Source: Pipra filicauda
Lineage: Eukaryota > Chordata > Aves > Passeriformes > Pipridae
Direction: 5' to 3'
NCBI RefSeq assembly: GCF_003945595.2
Contig: NW_024104523.1
Span: forward strand, 62,001-126,000
Length of the DNA stretch: 64,000 nucleotides
The notes under the pieces are model-generated. The model made no database searches, was not told the origin of the DNA, and saw nothing but the letters and a program-made list of their open reading frames with translations. The position numbers were made by a program, and so were the translations under genes. Shown piece after piece: positions 11,430-22,690 of the stretch. Within the stretch, counting starts at the first letter, position 1. Each line of letters begins with the position of its first letter.

Positions 11430-12300
11430 TCAGAGGTTATATATATCTGCTCTGCTCATGCTCATCCTCTGTAACCATTTTCTGCTACAGAATCTTCTGG
11501 CTGCTCGTTGAAGCCTTAATCCGTAATGCAGCGATCAATGGGTGTGCGCCTTCACCACTCGGATGCTCATTTTTTAATCCCCACTGCCTCCTTCAATGTC
11601 ATCCCTTCCCATTTTTCTTTATAGAATTTCAGGTCTACTGTACCTGCTGATTACTTAGCGGAGACCGCTGGACATCTCCCTTAATTAATTCCATCGATTT
11701 CTCAAATCCCACAAGGTTTGGGGTCCTTAGATTTCTGAAGCAGCTAAATGGAATGTCTAAATTCCGACATTTTCCCTCTATAAATTGTTTTGCCAGGGAG
11801 ACGCTGGGAGGCAGCGCTCCAGCTTTATTTATTTGGAGGCGATGTTAGCCCCGGAGCCTTCCCCGTCCTTGCTGCGGGCACCGAGGAGGGCACTGGGAGG
11901 GGGATGCTGCTCACCCTCATTGCCCGGCCGTGCCCCCCATCCCAGGGGTGCTCTTGCAGACCCCCAGTCCTCTGCTGCCATGCATCCTGGTAGTAGCATC
12001 CTTTCAGCAAAGGAGCTGGGTGGGACTGGCCTCGGGAAGGGAATAAAGCTCCTGGAAAGGACCTATTTACCAGTTGGGCCCTCGCCGCGTGCGGCTGGGG
12101 AAGACTCTGTTGCTATGCACAGGGAGCTTAATTTTATTATTACTCTCTGCTATTTAATGTCTGTCTCTCAGGCAGCTGGTGATGTTTTAATGAAGCTGGA
12201 ATTGCGTAGTCTGTAGCGCTGGATAATCGTAAGCTGCCGAGTCAGAATCAAATTAATAATTCATGAAATTAAAGTGTATAATTAATTCGAACTGTGCAGA
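11430..12300. promoter_or_regulatory. Candidate conserved noncoding elements, TAAT-rich
   Basis: Two AT-rich non-repetitive blocks, 11430-11790 (CTTAATTAATTCCATCGATT) and 12115-12300 (AAATTAATAATTCATG, ATAATTAATTCGAAC), flank a GC-rich spacer. They hold several homeodomain TAAT cores, and composition contrasts sharply with neighbours. Conservation is inferred from appearance only. Confidence 0.4.
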
Positions 12301-14560
12301 TGAGAAGGGACCCGAGTCTTCGACCTGGAAGGAGCACACACATGTCCATAAAACATGCGTACGTCGGTCTGCAATGAGGGAACATCCAATCTGAGCTGGA
12401 TCCCTGGCAGATCTGCCTCCCCAGCACAAGTCCTTGGGCCGTGTAGCCCTCCTGGCCTGTAAGATGGAGAGGCTCAATTTTGGTTGGTTTTATTTGTGAG
12501 CTTCCCTGCACAGACTCTATTTTCAGGATAAAATTTCTACACTAGCATTTGGTCCAAAAATGGTGGTAATAGATGGTTGGGAAATGTTGCTGTCCACGTC
12601 TCCCATCCCCTTGGGGAGGAGAAACAAGACGTGCCTCTCCCCTTTATGGTGTCATTAGTGTTTCTGTGGTTGTGTTTGTCTTCTCTGAGCTGGTGCAAAA
12701 CTACTGGAAATGGAGCAACCACTGGGTTGTTCTTTGAAGGACTCCTGCAGCAAAAGTCCTGAGGGGCTTTTTGGGATTGAAAAAGCGGAGGGGTCAGTTT
12801 GGCAGAGTTAACAGTCACCCTGCCGACATGGCAGGGATGTGTCCCTTGGTGGTTTCCCAGTAATTTGCAGTGCAAAGAGCAGCAATATGTGTTCCCAACC
12901 CCATAAGTAAAAGCCAAAGGGACTCACAGAGACACCACAAAGGATGTAGGCTTGGAAGTTTGAGATGTACCAGTTGCAAGCAGGTAGGACAACTGGGCAG
13001 AGCAGCACTGGAGGTTTTGGGAGGTTTTATCTTTGTGTCTAGTTGTACCCAACAGCAGTATTGCTGATCTGTCTTGTAGGAGGCACTGACCCAGTCCTCA
13101 CATTTCCCTGCAGGGCCTTGTCAGAATAGAGAGGAGCACTGGGCAGGTGAGCAGAGGAGGTTTCACCCCTTCACCCATGCTGTCTCCTGGGGAGGCGGGT
13201 CTCGTTGCATCCTGATCCAGGGTAGGACAGATGGGAGTTGTCTTGGGAGCCATTTCTCTTGAGCCTCTTGATGCACAGGGAAGGGGTTTCCTTATGTGAG
13301 CAGGGAACCAAGTGAAATTGGAGGAAATTTGGATACAAGACATGCACAAGCTGAAATGAAGCATCCACTTGGGTCTGAAATGATTGTCTTCCCAGGAGTC
13401 TTGAGTTGTCTATGCGCTGAAAACTTGCTTATTCAACCAAGTTGAGATGTTAAATATTTTGCAGCTTTGAAGGCCACAACTTTAGCATCTATGGTCTGAG
13501 GAGAAGCAGACCCAACCAGACTCCCCTGCCTCCACTGTTAAATCATCTGAGGTCATCTCTGCGTCTGTCGTAGAGCAAAGTCCTGCTCTCTTTCTGCCTG
13601 GCCAGAGCAGGCTTTGCCTATTCGGTTACAGCTTCCCAATTTATGTTATTTTTGTGTGAGGCAAAATGTTGGCATTGTGGATTTGGGGCGTGAATTTCTT
13701 GAAGACATTTGTGAGGGAATCTTTTATTCATACGAATTTAAATTTTTTTTTTAAGCCAAAAATCTGGCTGCAGCAAGATAATGTGATTTGCTGTAAATGC
13801 CGTGGCTGTGAAGGATCTCAAGCACAAAGCTGATGGAATATATTCTTAGAAAACTATTGGATGAAAGCAAAATTGCACTGAGAGGACAGTGTGGGTTCGT
13901 TTTGGGGGGTGTGAATCCGGACCCTTCCCCACTTCTTTAAGTTGACTGCAAAATCCTTTCCCCATGGATGGGTACACACTCTTGCACCATTCACAGCCAT
14001 CTTGAGTAGTAGCTGTGTTTAGACACCTGCCTGGGTTGGGAAGGGGAGATTTGGTGCAGCCATCACTTCAGTCTGTTTAATTTTTCCTGCTCCATTTGGC
14101 AGCTGGTGGCCCTGGGAGGGGAGGAAAGCTGGGAATTCCCCTTTGTCCAACCCAAACACGGAGAGCAAGGTGTGTTTGTGTGTGGACAGGCGATAGACGT
14201 GGGATGGTCAGTGGCTGTTCCAGCACTCACTGTGTTTCAGTGGTACAGGGGAATCCTGCCCGATGCAGAATCAAAGCAGAGGTGGAGAAACCACTTTTTT
14301 TTTTCTTCCAGGCTCTTGTGCACACAGGAAATTCGAAAGGTTGCTTTTATTTTGCAGTCGGAGGCAAACATAGCTCTTTTTCGTGTTTCATTAAATGAGG
14401 TTCTTCTGATCATTTCCAGGGCCTGTTGCAGCTGTTGGCTTTGGCAATCCTGAATGGTTTTAGTTCCAGAGGAGAGACAATATTTCAGTATGGAAGGTTC
14501 TTTAAACTCCCTGCTTGTGTTTTGGGAGCCTGGATATAGCAGCCATCCACCCTGTACTGT
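12300..14560. other. PBX1: Intron 2, unique stretch
   Basis: Ordinary unique sequence. A mildly AT-rich part at 13400-13900 has a T run near 13745. No gene or clear element is seen. Confidence 0.45.
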
Positions 14561-14589
14561 GTGATGAAAAGGCAAGATACGCAGGACCT

Positions 14590-14665
14590 TCATGCTCATT
14601 AATTGCGTGCAATTAAGCTCTGAAGCTTTTGCAATACCTACTGAAATCAGGCAATTACTTCTGTG
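14590..14665. promoter_or_regulatory. TTAATTGC palindrome block
   Basis: TTAATTGC-GT-GCAATTAA is a perfect 8-bp inverted repeat (14599-14616) containing two opposed homeodomain TAATT cores and a C/EBP-like TTGCGTGCAA centre. It lies in a short AT-rich non-repetitive block. Confidence 0.3.
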
Positions 14666-15489
14666 GTTGCAATTCTGCTTTTGAAATCCCAGTGGCATCT
14701 CCCTGCCTTGGTGGAAATCCTTGTCCCAGGGTTTGGGGTGCTGGTGAGTGGTGCAGTTTGAGGACCAGGAGAGTATAAGATATTTTTGGGAACTGTCCCC
14801 AGTACTTTTCTAATAGCTCAGAGCCAACCACGCATCCCGGCCATGTGCGAATAAGGCATGAAACCGAGTCAGGACAGCACAACTTGCTCCCTGAGCTCTT
14901 TCTTTCAGTGTTCAAATACAGCAGGCCGTAGCCTGTTTCACCTCTCTATCTTGTGGTTTCTCCATTGTAGGAAGAAAGGGAAGGGCAGGATTTCCCCCTC
15001 CCTGTGAGTGTGGCTAAACATCAGTAAAGGGCTCTGAGGTTGCATGGCACTGGGTAAATGCTGAGTGGTATTAATAATAACGTGCCCCTTTTTGCTAATG
15101 TGCTCCCCTTTGGAGTTCAGGTCTTTTATTATTATTATTACAGTAGCTGTTACGACACAGGATGTGGGGAATCTGAGGAGTGGAGCTGGCTGCCTCCATC
15201 GCTCTGCCTCCATCCTGCTCTGCCATCCCCTACCTGGTGCCTGCCTGCAGAGTGGGTGGTTTATGTACCAACCCCTGAGCAGCTCCTGCTCCCTGGAGGG
15301 TGACAGGCAGCTCAGTGGCTCCCTGGCTCTGTGCTGGCTCATCCCCACCAGGTGGGGATGGCGGGGAGCCCTCTGGCTCTTGGGTTGGAGCTGCTCCCTC
15401 CTCCTCACAGATCCAGGCAGCTCTGCGGGGGCAGACTGGAAGGTAGAAGGGGGCAGGGTGGTCATGGGGTGGGCACCCGGCAGAAAGGG

Positions 15490-15725
15490 TTACTGCCAAA
15501 CACAAACAAAAACACAATGCAAATGAGAGGCTTGCAACAGGTAGCCTTAATCAGATGCTGTCAGATGAATTCAGCATCTCTCCGATTGTCGCCTGCACTA
15601 GCCTCCCGTTCGGAAGCCCTCATCTGCTCCAGATGTGGTTTAATTTACTGCGACTTGGCTAATTACTGTAATTAAGGATTAATTACTGTTAATTACTTTC
15701 ACATAAACTCAACGCCAGTCAAAGA
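15490..15725. promoter_or_regulatory. Candidate enhancer: paired E-boxes and phased TAATTA array
   Basis: Four TAATTA cores start at 15660, 15669, 15680 and 15690, spaced 9, 11 and 10 bp, so all face one side of the helix. Just upstream, CATCTG-CTC-CAGATG (15621-15635) forms opposed E-boxes, and an 8-bp inverted repeat AGATGCTG/CAGCATCT (15553-15579) encloses TGTCAG-like MEIS sequence. The combination of E-boxes with TAATTA recalls bHLH-homeodomain elements of mesenchyme and neural tissue. Function is inferred. Confidence 0.5.
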
Positions 15726-17200
15726 GCGGAGCCTTATGAAGCCTGCCACAGCAGCGAACACAACCACGGCAGCTTGGGTGGGCCCACTGGGTCCTCGGGG
15801 CGATCCCGAGCTGGTACCCACTGCCCGGCCAGCCCCTGGCCCTGGCCCTTGCCCCACAGATCACCCCCTTCCCGGCCCTCCCGGGGCTGGTGGGCAGGCA
15901 TGGCAGGGCTCCAGATGGCATCCAGTGAGCCAGCCACCGTTATTATCGTTAATAATTAGGTAGAGCAGGGATTTGCTGTGCAAACCCTGGTTAGGAAGGG
16001 GAGGCCAGCAGCGTCTCCGTCAGGCTCTGGAAAGATGCAACAGATTAGCTACCTTCCCTATCCTCAACCGTTCCCAGAGCTCCCACCTTCCGTGTCCTCC
16101 ACCACCCCATCCCCAAAACCAGGGTCCTTGCTGAAGACCCTTAATATGTGAGAGATGCAAAACTGTTATGCTTCCCTCAGCGTGACGCAAGCAAAAGGTG
16201 CTTTAGCAAATAAGGGAAGAAATCAACCCTGTATCTAAGGGAACGGGAGCCAGGAAAACCTGCCATGGGTGCGGGAAGAAGTGCCAAAATGATTCATGGA
16301 CAGTGCAGTGTGGAGTATTCCCATGGGAAACAAGGGTCTGCTGGTGGCGGAGGGCCTGCCCTGCTTCCCTGGCTCCCTTAGACTTGTTAGGCTCCGTATC
16401 TATCGACCTTATTAGTTTTAAAAGTCCTGGGGCTTTTTCCATCACAGCAAAGGGAGAAAAAGCCTTGGAAAGGGGGGACATGAGGTGTGACAGTGGTACC
16501 AAAGCCAGGAGCAGGCAATGCCCCATCCTCATCCGTTGCCTGCGGCCCCGGCTTGGTCTCGTGGCCACGCGTGTAATATGAAGGCAGGGTGGGGAGAGAA
16601 AAATCGGCATGATTAGATGGGTATTGTTCTATTAGATCTCTGCCTGCTTGCTGTTGTGTCTCAGCATTTGAAGATGAAACATATTCATTTAGCTCCCAGG
16701 ATGAATGGTTTTAATAAGGGGAGCAAGATGAGGTGGGGTAGTCCTGATGACTTCAGAGACCCATCAACTCTCCCCCTAAGGCCATTTCGGTGATGACATG
16801 GACCACACGGCCATTAACGCCACAATCAGGACAAGTTTTCCGTGTCCATGCGAATCCTTCAGCTGGGAAGAGCGTGTTTTGGAGCCCAGGAGGAGATGTG
16901 TATCAGCACTAATCGGATTGAGCCTGCGGGGAGGGCAGGCAGGGAGTGAAGCAGGGGCTCCTGGGATGCAATTCCCTGGGAATAGGCAAGGGGAAGCAGA
17001 GGTGGAGGCTGACCATCCAGGGGGGCTTCAGGGGTTGCGTTGCCAGCTAGTGTCTGGTGGATTTCCACCTTCCCAGCATCCCAGAACTCCACTGATGACA
17101 TCCTGATTAGGGGCTGAGACCTTGTAGTGCTCATTAGCTATTTCAGCAGGATCCAGTGCCTCCCTCTGCCATCCCACCCGGCCCCAGCCGCTTCACTGCC
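15725..17200. other. PBX1: Intron 2, unique stretch
   Basis: Unique, GC-moderate sequence with a short TAAT-rich patch at 15938-15960 (TTATTATCGTTAATAATTAG). Nothing else is recognised. Confidence 0.4.
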
Positions 17201-17204
17201 ATCC

Positions 17205-17460
17205 GCCTCCGGGCTGGCCGTGGCCTGTTTAAGCCCCAAATCAAGATAATTCCCATTATCAGGAGCATCTCTGGGGGCAGGGGAAGGGACACCATGCTGC
17301 TGCCGGTGTCCGCGTGGCCCGGCCTTGCCGGTCCGGAGCCGGGGGTGCGCAGGGAAAGCACGCTCCGGTGAGCGAGACGGGGAAGCCAGCCGGCGCTCCG
17401 GCTGTCAGCTCCGCTCAGCCCGGCTGTCAGGCACAGGGATGCAAAGGGCCTCATTGCTTT
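17205..17460. promoter_or_regulatory. Palindromic GATA site next to a CpG-rich patch
   Basis: GATAAT-TCCC-ATTATC (17245-17260) is a perfect inverted pair of GATA cores. Immediately downstream, 17300-17440 holds about 16 CpG by eye in 140 bp, far above the surrounding intron, and then AT-rich sequence resumes. It may be an enhancer or a minor intronic promoter; no transcript evidence is available. Confidence 0.4.
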
Positions 17461-20230
17461 AATTGACACCTTCCCCTCGCATCCCACGCTCGACCATCCC
17501 AGCCCCATCCTTCCTTTCCTCTTCCTTGTCCTCCCTGGGAGGTGGCAGGCTGCGGTCCAGCCCTCCTCCTTGCCCCCTGCGCCCCTGGAACCACGGCTGG
17601 GGAAGGAGTGGGGAGGCCAAGGATGGACCAGGATGGGTTCGGGAGCGCGGCCGGCCGGCATCCCTTGCGTGACAGTTTTGTGTGTGCTGATCTTCCCAAA
17701 TATCGGAGAATCCCTTGAGGATTTCCTTGTCCCTGTCCTTTTCCAAGGCACTGCAGAAATGTCTCATGGCAGCACTCCTGGGTAATTGCTGCCCATGGAA
17801 GGACCACAACCTGAAGACCAATAGGAGTTCTGGTCATGCCTTGTTGTTTTGGAGGCATCTCTGTGTGCTTGTCAGCGAGAAGGAGAGAGGGCTGGTTGCT
17901 CTGCAGAGCATGTTCTGGCTGTGCTGTAAGGCCTTATGAAGCCCAAAGGAGAGGGTGAAAGATGGGGCGGAGGAGCTGGTAAGATGAGCTTTATCTTTCT
18001 CAGTTATCTCCAGTGCAGATCATACCCAACATGTCAGGGTGTCCTGCTGAAGGCCAGGAGAATTTGCCACTTTCTGGACCAGGAGCAGGGTTGGATGACC
18101 ACGGGGTGCCAGTGGCTGGCTGTTTCTTGGAAGAGACAGCAAAGGCATCTTCTCTCTCTCCCAAATGAACGGGAAGCAGCACAGCTCAGGTTTCTTGTCT
18201 ATCAGGAGCTGTGGACACAGCCTTTTCCACATCCTGCCCTTGGCTGCTCCATCCAGTGCCCCACAGCTTGCCCACCTCAGATAGCAGACAGGCTCCACAG
18301 TTGGTCCTTCTGTTGGATGGAGGCTTCAGAAAGCTTTTCTAGGACCATGGCTGGTCCTGCAAGGACCAACCCCCCCTCCTTGCCTGTGCCTGCTGGGAGC
18401 CTGCCATGCAAATAAAATATAGCTGTGCCTCTCTTCCCCATCTACCCTCACTGGGGTCTTGTGAACTGAGTCACCTCCAGTGTTCATCCCAGGCAGCCAG
18501 TGCAGGCAACAGGGGGAGATCTCCTGTGAACTACGCCGTCTTTGCTGTCTATTTATTTTAAATTTGGGAGCCCTTTGATGTCTGCCTTTGCAGCTCAGAT
18601 TCTGCCAGGAGGCTCAGAGCAGCCTGTGTAATTAGCCCAGAAAAATGCCTCTTTCATGTGGGTCGGGGGACCCAAGCGGAGAAGAGATTTCCAAGGGCTT
18701 TGTTCTGCTGCAGAGAAATGTTGTTCAGGCTTTGGTGGGTTTCGACAGAGCTCTTCTCGCCCTTTCCTTTTTCTCCTACTGTGGGGTGGAGCTCGGGGTT
18801 TTGGCAGGGAAAGCGCACGTGGCGAGCTGTGGCTCTACGGGAGACTGGCTGTTCGGTGCTGGCCTGGGGTTTGGGTACGTGCAGAAGCATCTTGCACTTG
18901 AGCAAGGGATCAGCCAGACCCGTGCTCCAGCTGGCCCAGGGCAAGAGAAAAGACAAGCCAGATATTGCAGGACCGCTTCCCACAGCTTCAGTTTTCTTCC
19001 TTATTTGCCCTAAAAAGCATCCAAGGCAGGCGCTGCTCTCCCAAGCCCTGGTGTCCCTGCCTGCAGGCGTTGCTGCTGCACAGTGCACAGCGAGGGTGTA
19101 AATCAGAGGGCAGTGATCCCTCTGACATCCTGCTGGCGGCATGTCCGGGCTCTGGGTCAGCTCTCAAACCAGTGATTGCCGGGGTCGGGTGGTGGTCGAG
19201 GACGGTAGGTCTGTGTTTGCTGTCCAGCCAGGGTGGTGAGAGCCACAGCAGTTGTGCTGTGACTCTGGGTGTCCTTTCTTGCACCAGGGGTTTGCTGAAG
19301 CACGGGAGGCCCTTTGGGTTGCCTTAGGATGACAGGTTGCAGTTTTCAGCCTGGCTTTTTCCCTGCCTTTCCCTCTGCCCTTAAGTCAGCAGTGGCAGAT
19401 CCGTGGCAAACAGGCCATGTGCTTTCCTCTTGATTTTTGGTGTGAGTAGGGCACTGATGACCTCACTGTGCTTCTGCATCCACTAAAACCTTTTATCCTT
19501 GTGCATCATCCTGAATGGTCCTGGATCAGACCAAGAAGCACCTTCCTGTAGGTGCTGCTGTCCTAGATGTGCTTTTGTCCCTCTCCTGCCTTTTTTTTTG
19601 AGGAAGGAAGGTGCGTTGCTTTTCAACCTAGGACCCACCCAGGTTGCAGTGGTACCAGCAAAGAGGGGCCAGAGATGCTCTGGCAGGAAAGGTAGAGATG
19701 TTCTCCTGCCCTAGGAGGTGGATGCATTGGCAAACTGTTTTTCAGGATTCTATGGCTTGGTTTGGGAACATATATCTGTGTTGAGGTGATGGGGGGGTGA
19801 TGTACTCTGATCTTCCCCGTGTGACAAGATCTCTCCACTTTTAAAGCAGCAAGAGGCTGCTTTATTGAAAATTGAGCAGTGAATGGATTTGATTTCCCCC
19901 ATGCATTTTCTCCCCTGGGACTTAAAAAAACCACAACAAGCAGCCCTAACCTACCCAACAAACCCAAAGCCAACGGTAATTACATTTCTCCCCAAACTAG
20001 GGCTGTGCCATCGTGCTTCAGAGGTCTTAGCTTCTCACTGTTGTTTCTCATGTATCTCTCGCTTAAAGACGTGGTGCCATGTTCCTGCCTAGAAGGGAGC
20101 CATGGGGCCTCCCTCGGGAACCTGCTCCTCTTCCCAGTTCCGATTCCTTCAGCATTTACTTGGGGGTGAATGGATGCAATGGAACCCCCTGCACGTGAGG
20201 TCCCTGGTGCCTGCGTGTGCTGTGCCTGTG
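17460..20230. other. PBX1: Intron 2, ordinary unique stretch
   Basis: Unique GC-moderate sequence. Open frames of up to about 160 codons overlap in several phases (for example 17936-18415 and 18654-19142) and show no domain or codon pattern. No gene is called. Confidence 0.5.
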
Positions 20231-20234
20231 TATC

Positions 20235-20420
20235 TGTAGGGTGCAGGTTATATATGGGATTATGGTATTTAGATCAGGTTAATGAGCACACAGGAGAGCG
20301 AGGAAAATGGATCATTTATGGTTACGATCTGGCTACTGTCAAAATAGGGTGTTATTTTGACGGTTGCTTTGTCTTTGCTCTCCGAGCAATATGAAGGTAG
20401 TTTCTTAGCAACAAAACTGT
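20235..20420. promoter_or_regulatory. Candidate conserved element with 9-bp dyad
   Basis: A non-repetitive AT-rich block containing GTCAAAATA-(6 bp)-TATTTTGAC, a perfect 9-bp inverted repeat at 20338-20361. The arms extend to 12 bp with one mismatch. Flanked by ATGGTATTTAGATCAGG and TTATGGTTACGATC. Role unknown. Confidence 0.35.
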
Positions 20421-20979
20421 GTTCGCAAACAACACCGGTGAAAAACAACCCCCCAGAAAAAACGGAGGCGGCCTCCAGAGCACCGTTCCCGTGTGTCCCC
20501 TGGCCACGCCACATCCCCTAATTAAATGGAGAATATGTTACCGGACAGCAGGGGCTTGTCCATGGTCGTGGTGTCATGCAAGCACTGCCCTGGTCCCCAC
20601 TGGAGTGGATTGCTTGGGATATGATCACCATCCTTTTGCAAATGGGTAAACCGAGGCAGCTTGGGATGAGTGTTATGGGGTGGTCTTTGGGTGACACAGG
20701 AGGGTTTCTCCTGAGTGATGCTTGCCATCACAGTGCTGACAGGCACTGTCTCGGCCCTCTCTTGGCCAAGGTCTTCTCCAGGGTCTCATCCCTGCATCTC
20801 AGATGGATCCCAGAAGGAAGGCGGGAGGGAGCTGCCTGCAAGCCATTTTGGCAGTGGTTCTGCTGTGCAATTTGGAATGTCTCTCCTTTGAAGGCAGCAC
20901 TGGGCCTGGTGTCTGTGCTGACGTTGGAGTCCATGAGAGCAAGCGGTTCCTCCAGCCAAGTATCTGCCAGGCTGTGTCG

Positions 20980-21110
20980 GGAGAACTTTTATCATTTCTG
21001 TCACAGACATCACAACTCGCTTGTCTTACCATACATCTTCCTAAATGTGACAGAATATTCAGCTGTTATTAATTGAATACTCTCTAATTTAACTGCTTAG
21101 CAGGAGGGAG
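20980..21110. promoter_or_regulatory. Candidate conserved noncoding element
   Basis: An AT-rich unique block with TGTGACAG, a MEIS-type core, near TATTAATTGAATACTC and CTCTAATTTAAC. It contrasts with GC-rich neighbours. Inference from composition. Confidence 0.35.
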
Positions 21111-21840
21111 AGCGACTGGTTTGTCTCAGCACCGAGAGCTGCTGTCGGGCATGCAGGAGGTTTTGGGGTATGGAGAAGTGATTTGTGGAGTGAAATGGGG
21201 CTTTCTTTAGTATGTTCCCCTCCCCTGCCCCCCCGCCCTGCATGGGCCTGATCCTCATCCTGCCAGGGAAGGGTTCCAGCATCTGCTGTGGCTTCTGGTT
21301 CTGGGGCATATGGCCAAGCCCAGGCTGGAGATGCTGAGGGCATTGCTGCTTCTTCCCATCCTGGCATTACTGTATGGAGATGGAGGGAAAGGAATATCCT
21401 GAGAGCATGGCCAGAAGCTGGTGATGCTCCCTGGGTGCCTGGGACAGAAGGGTGATTTGGACTGCCTTGTCCCAGTCTCCATTCAGGAGATTGGAGGTGA
21501 CACCTGCGGCATGTAAATCCCTTCTTCTCTGTGAAACTCCTTGAAGCAAAACTCAGCCCCTTCAGTGGTGTCCTTGATACAGTCACATGCCCATCATGGC
21601 CTGACCATCCCCTCATTCCCTCGCAGATCCCAGTTATGACTTCCTGTCTTCTTCCTACTCCTGAACATCCACATCCAAAAGCACCAGAGATGTCCCACGT
21701 GCAGACTGGTTGTTATCATAGAGTTACTGAGGAGCTCTGATCCTTTAGAGGACATGGGGGGCACCCCTCCTTACTCTCACCTGGGCAACAGGCTGTTGTG
21801 GGACCGTCCTCTTCAGCCACCCCAGCCCTGTGCCTGCTTG
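21110..21840. other. PBX1: Intron 2, unique stretch
   Basis: GC-moderate unique sequence; no feature recognised. Confidence 0.45.
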
Positions 21841-22690
21841 CTCTCCCAGAAAGTTCAAAGCCGGAGTCAAGTTTATTGTTTCTATCTCGTTTATTTTAAG
21901 TATAGTTTTACACTTTATTATATGCTGTGACATCTTAAATGGAGCCTGTCACTCTATCTTGACTACTGCTAGGGGCTACAGCCACTTACTGTGTCAGGCT
22001 TTTCGGCAGCCCTGATTAACGATATCAAAAAGAATGGATCCCGGCACAGGCACAAGCACGAAAACCAAGGGCTGATTTGCATACTCAAATTTTACAACAC
22101 ATCGAAAGCCTATGGCCTGTGCAGGTACTGCCCTGACACAGCCCATGGATGCACATTCCTGCTGCCACACATCCCTGCGTGCGGGACCTGTACGTGCTGG
22201 TAAGGGTTGTGCACACCTAAGTCTTATTTATTCAGTGTCTTCAGCCAAAATGAAAAGCATTGCCCTTTTTTCCCTGAGTTTTTTCCTCTCCCTGGACAAT
22301 ATATCAATTAGGATAGCTAAACGGAATAATATTTTTTTTCTCGTGAGCCTGTTGGGATATGCTGCAGAATTACCCAGGCAAATGCTTATTTTTTCCCTGA
22401 AAGTAACATTTTGTTAGGTTAATTCATGCACTGGAGAAACAAACTTTCTGTTCTTCCAGTCCAATCTCCACTTACAAGTCAGGTTTTTGTAACCCTGTCA
22501 TTGAAATGCGAGGTAGCCTACAGTAATTTGAATATTTCATTCTGCCGGCTGCTAATGCACTCTGCATTACAGATGGTACTTGCTCCATCCTTCTGGACTG
22601 GGTTCAATTATAAATGAAAGTAGGGAGCTGAGATTTGTCTTTTTGTCTGTGCTTAGTTGGAATAACACAATAAAGCTTGATGGGTAAGAA
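21840..22690. promoter_or_regulatory. Long AT-rich candidate conserved block
   Basis: About 850 bp of AT-rich, non-repetitive, homopolymer-poor sequence, the longest such block in intron 2. It includes an octamer ATTTGCAT (22075-22082), TGATTAACGATATC at 22014, and many TTTA/TAAT cores. This texture is typical of deeply conserved developmental enhancers, but conservation was not measured. Confidence 0.45.

Larger units (their letters stand above)
6302..11430. other. PBX1: Intron 2, long ordinary unique stretch
   Basis: About 5 kb of roughly balanced to GC-rich unique sequence with the small tandem at 8543 and the CTG repeat at 10248. Many overlapping short open frames occur on both strands with no family resemblance. 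I see no gene and no convincing regulatory block. Confidence 0.5.
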
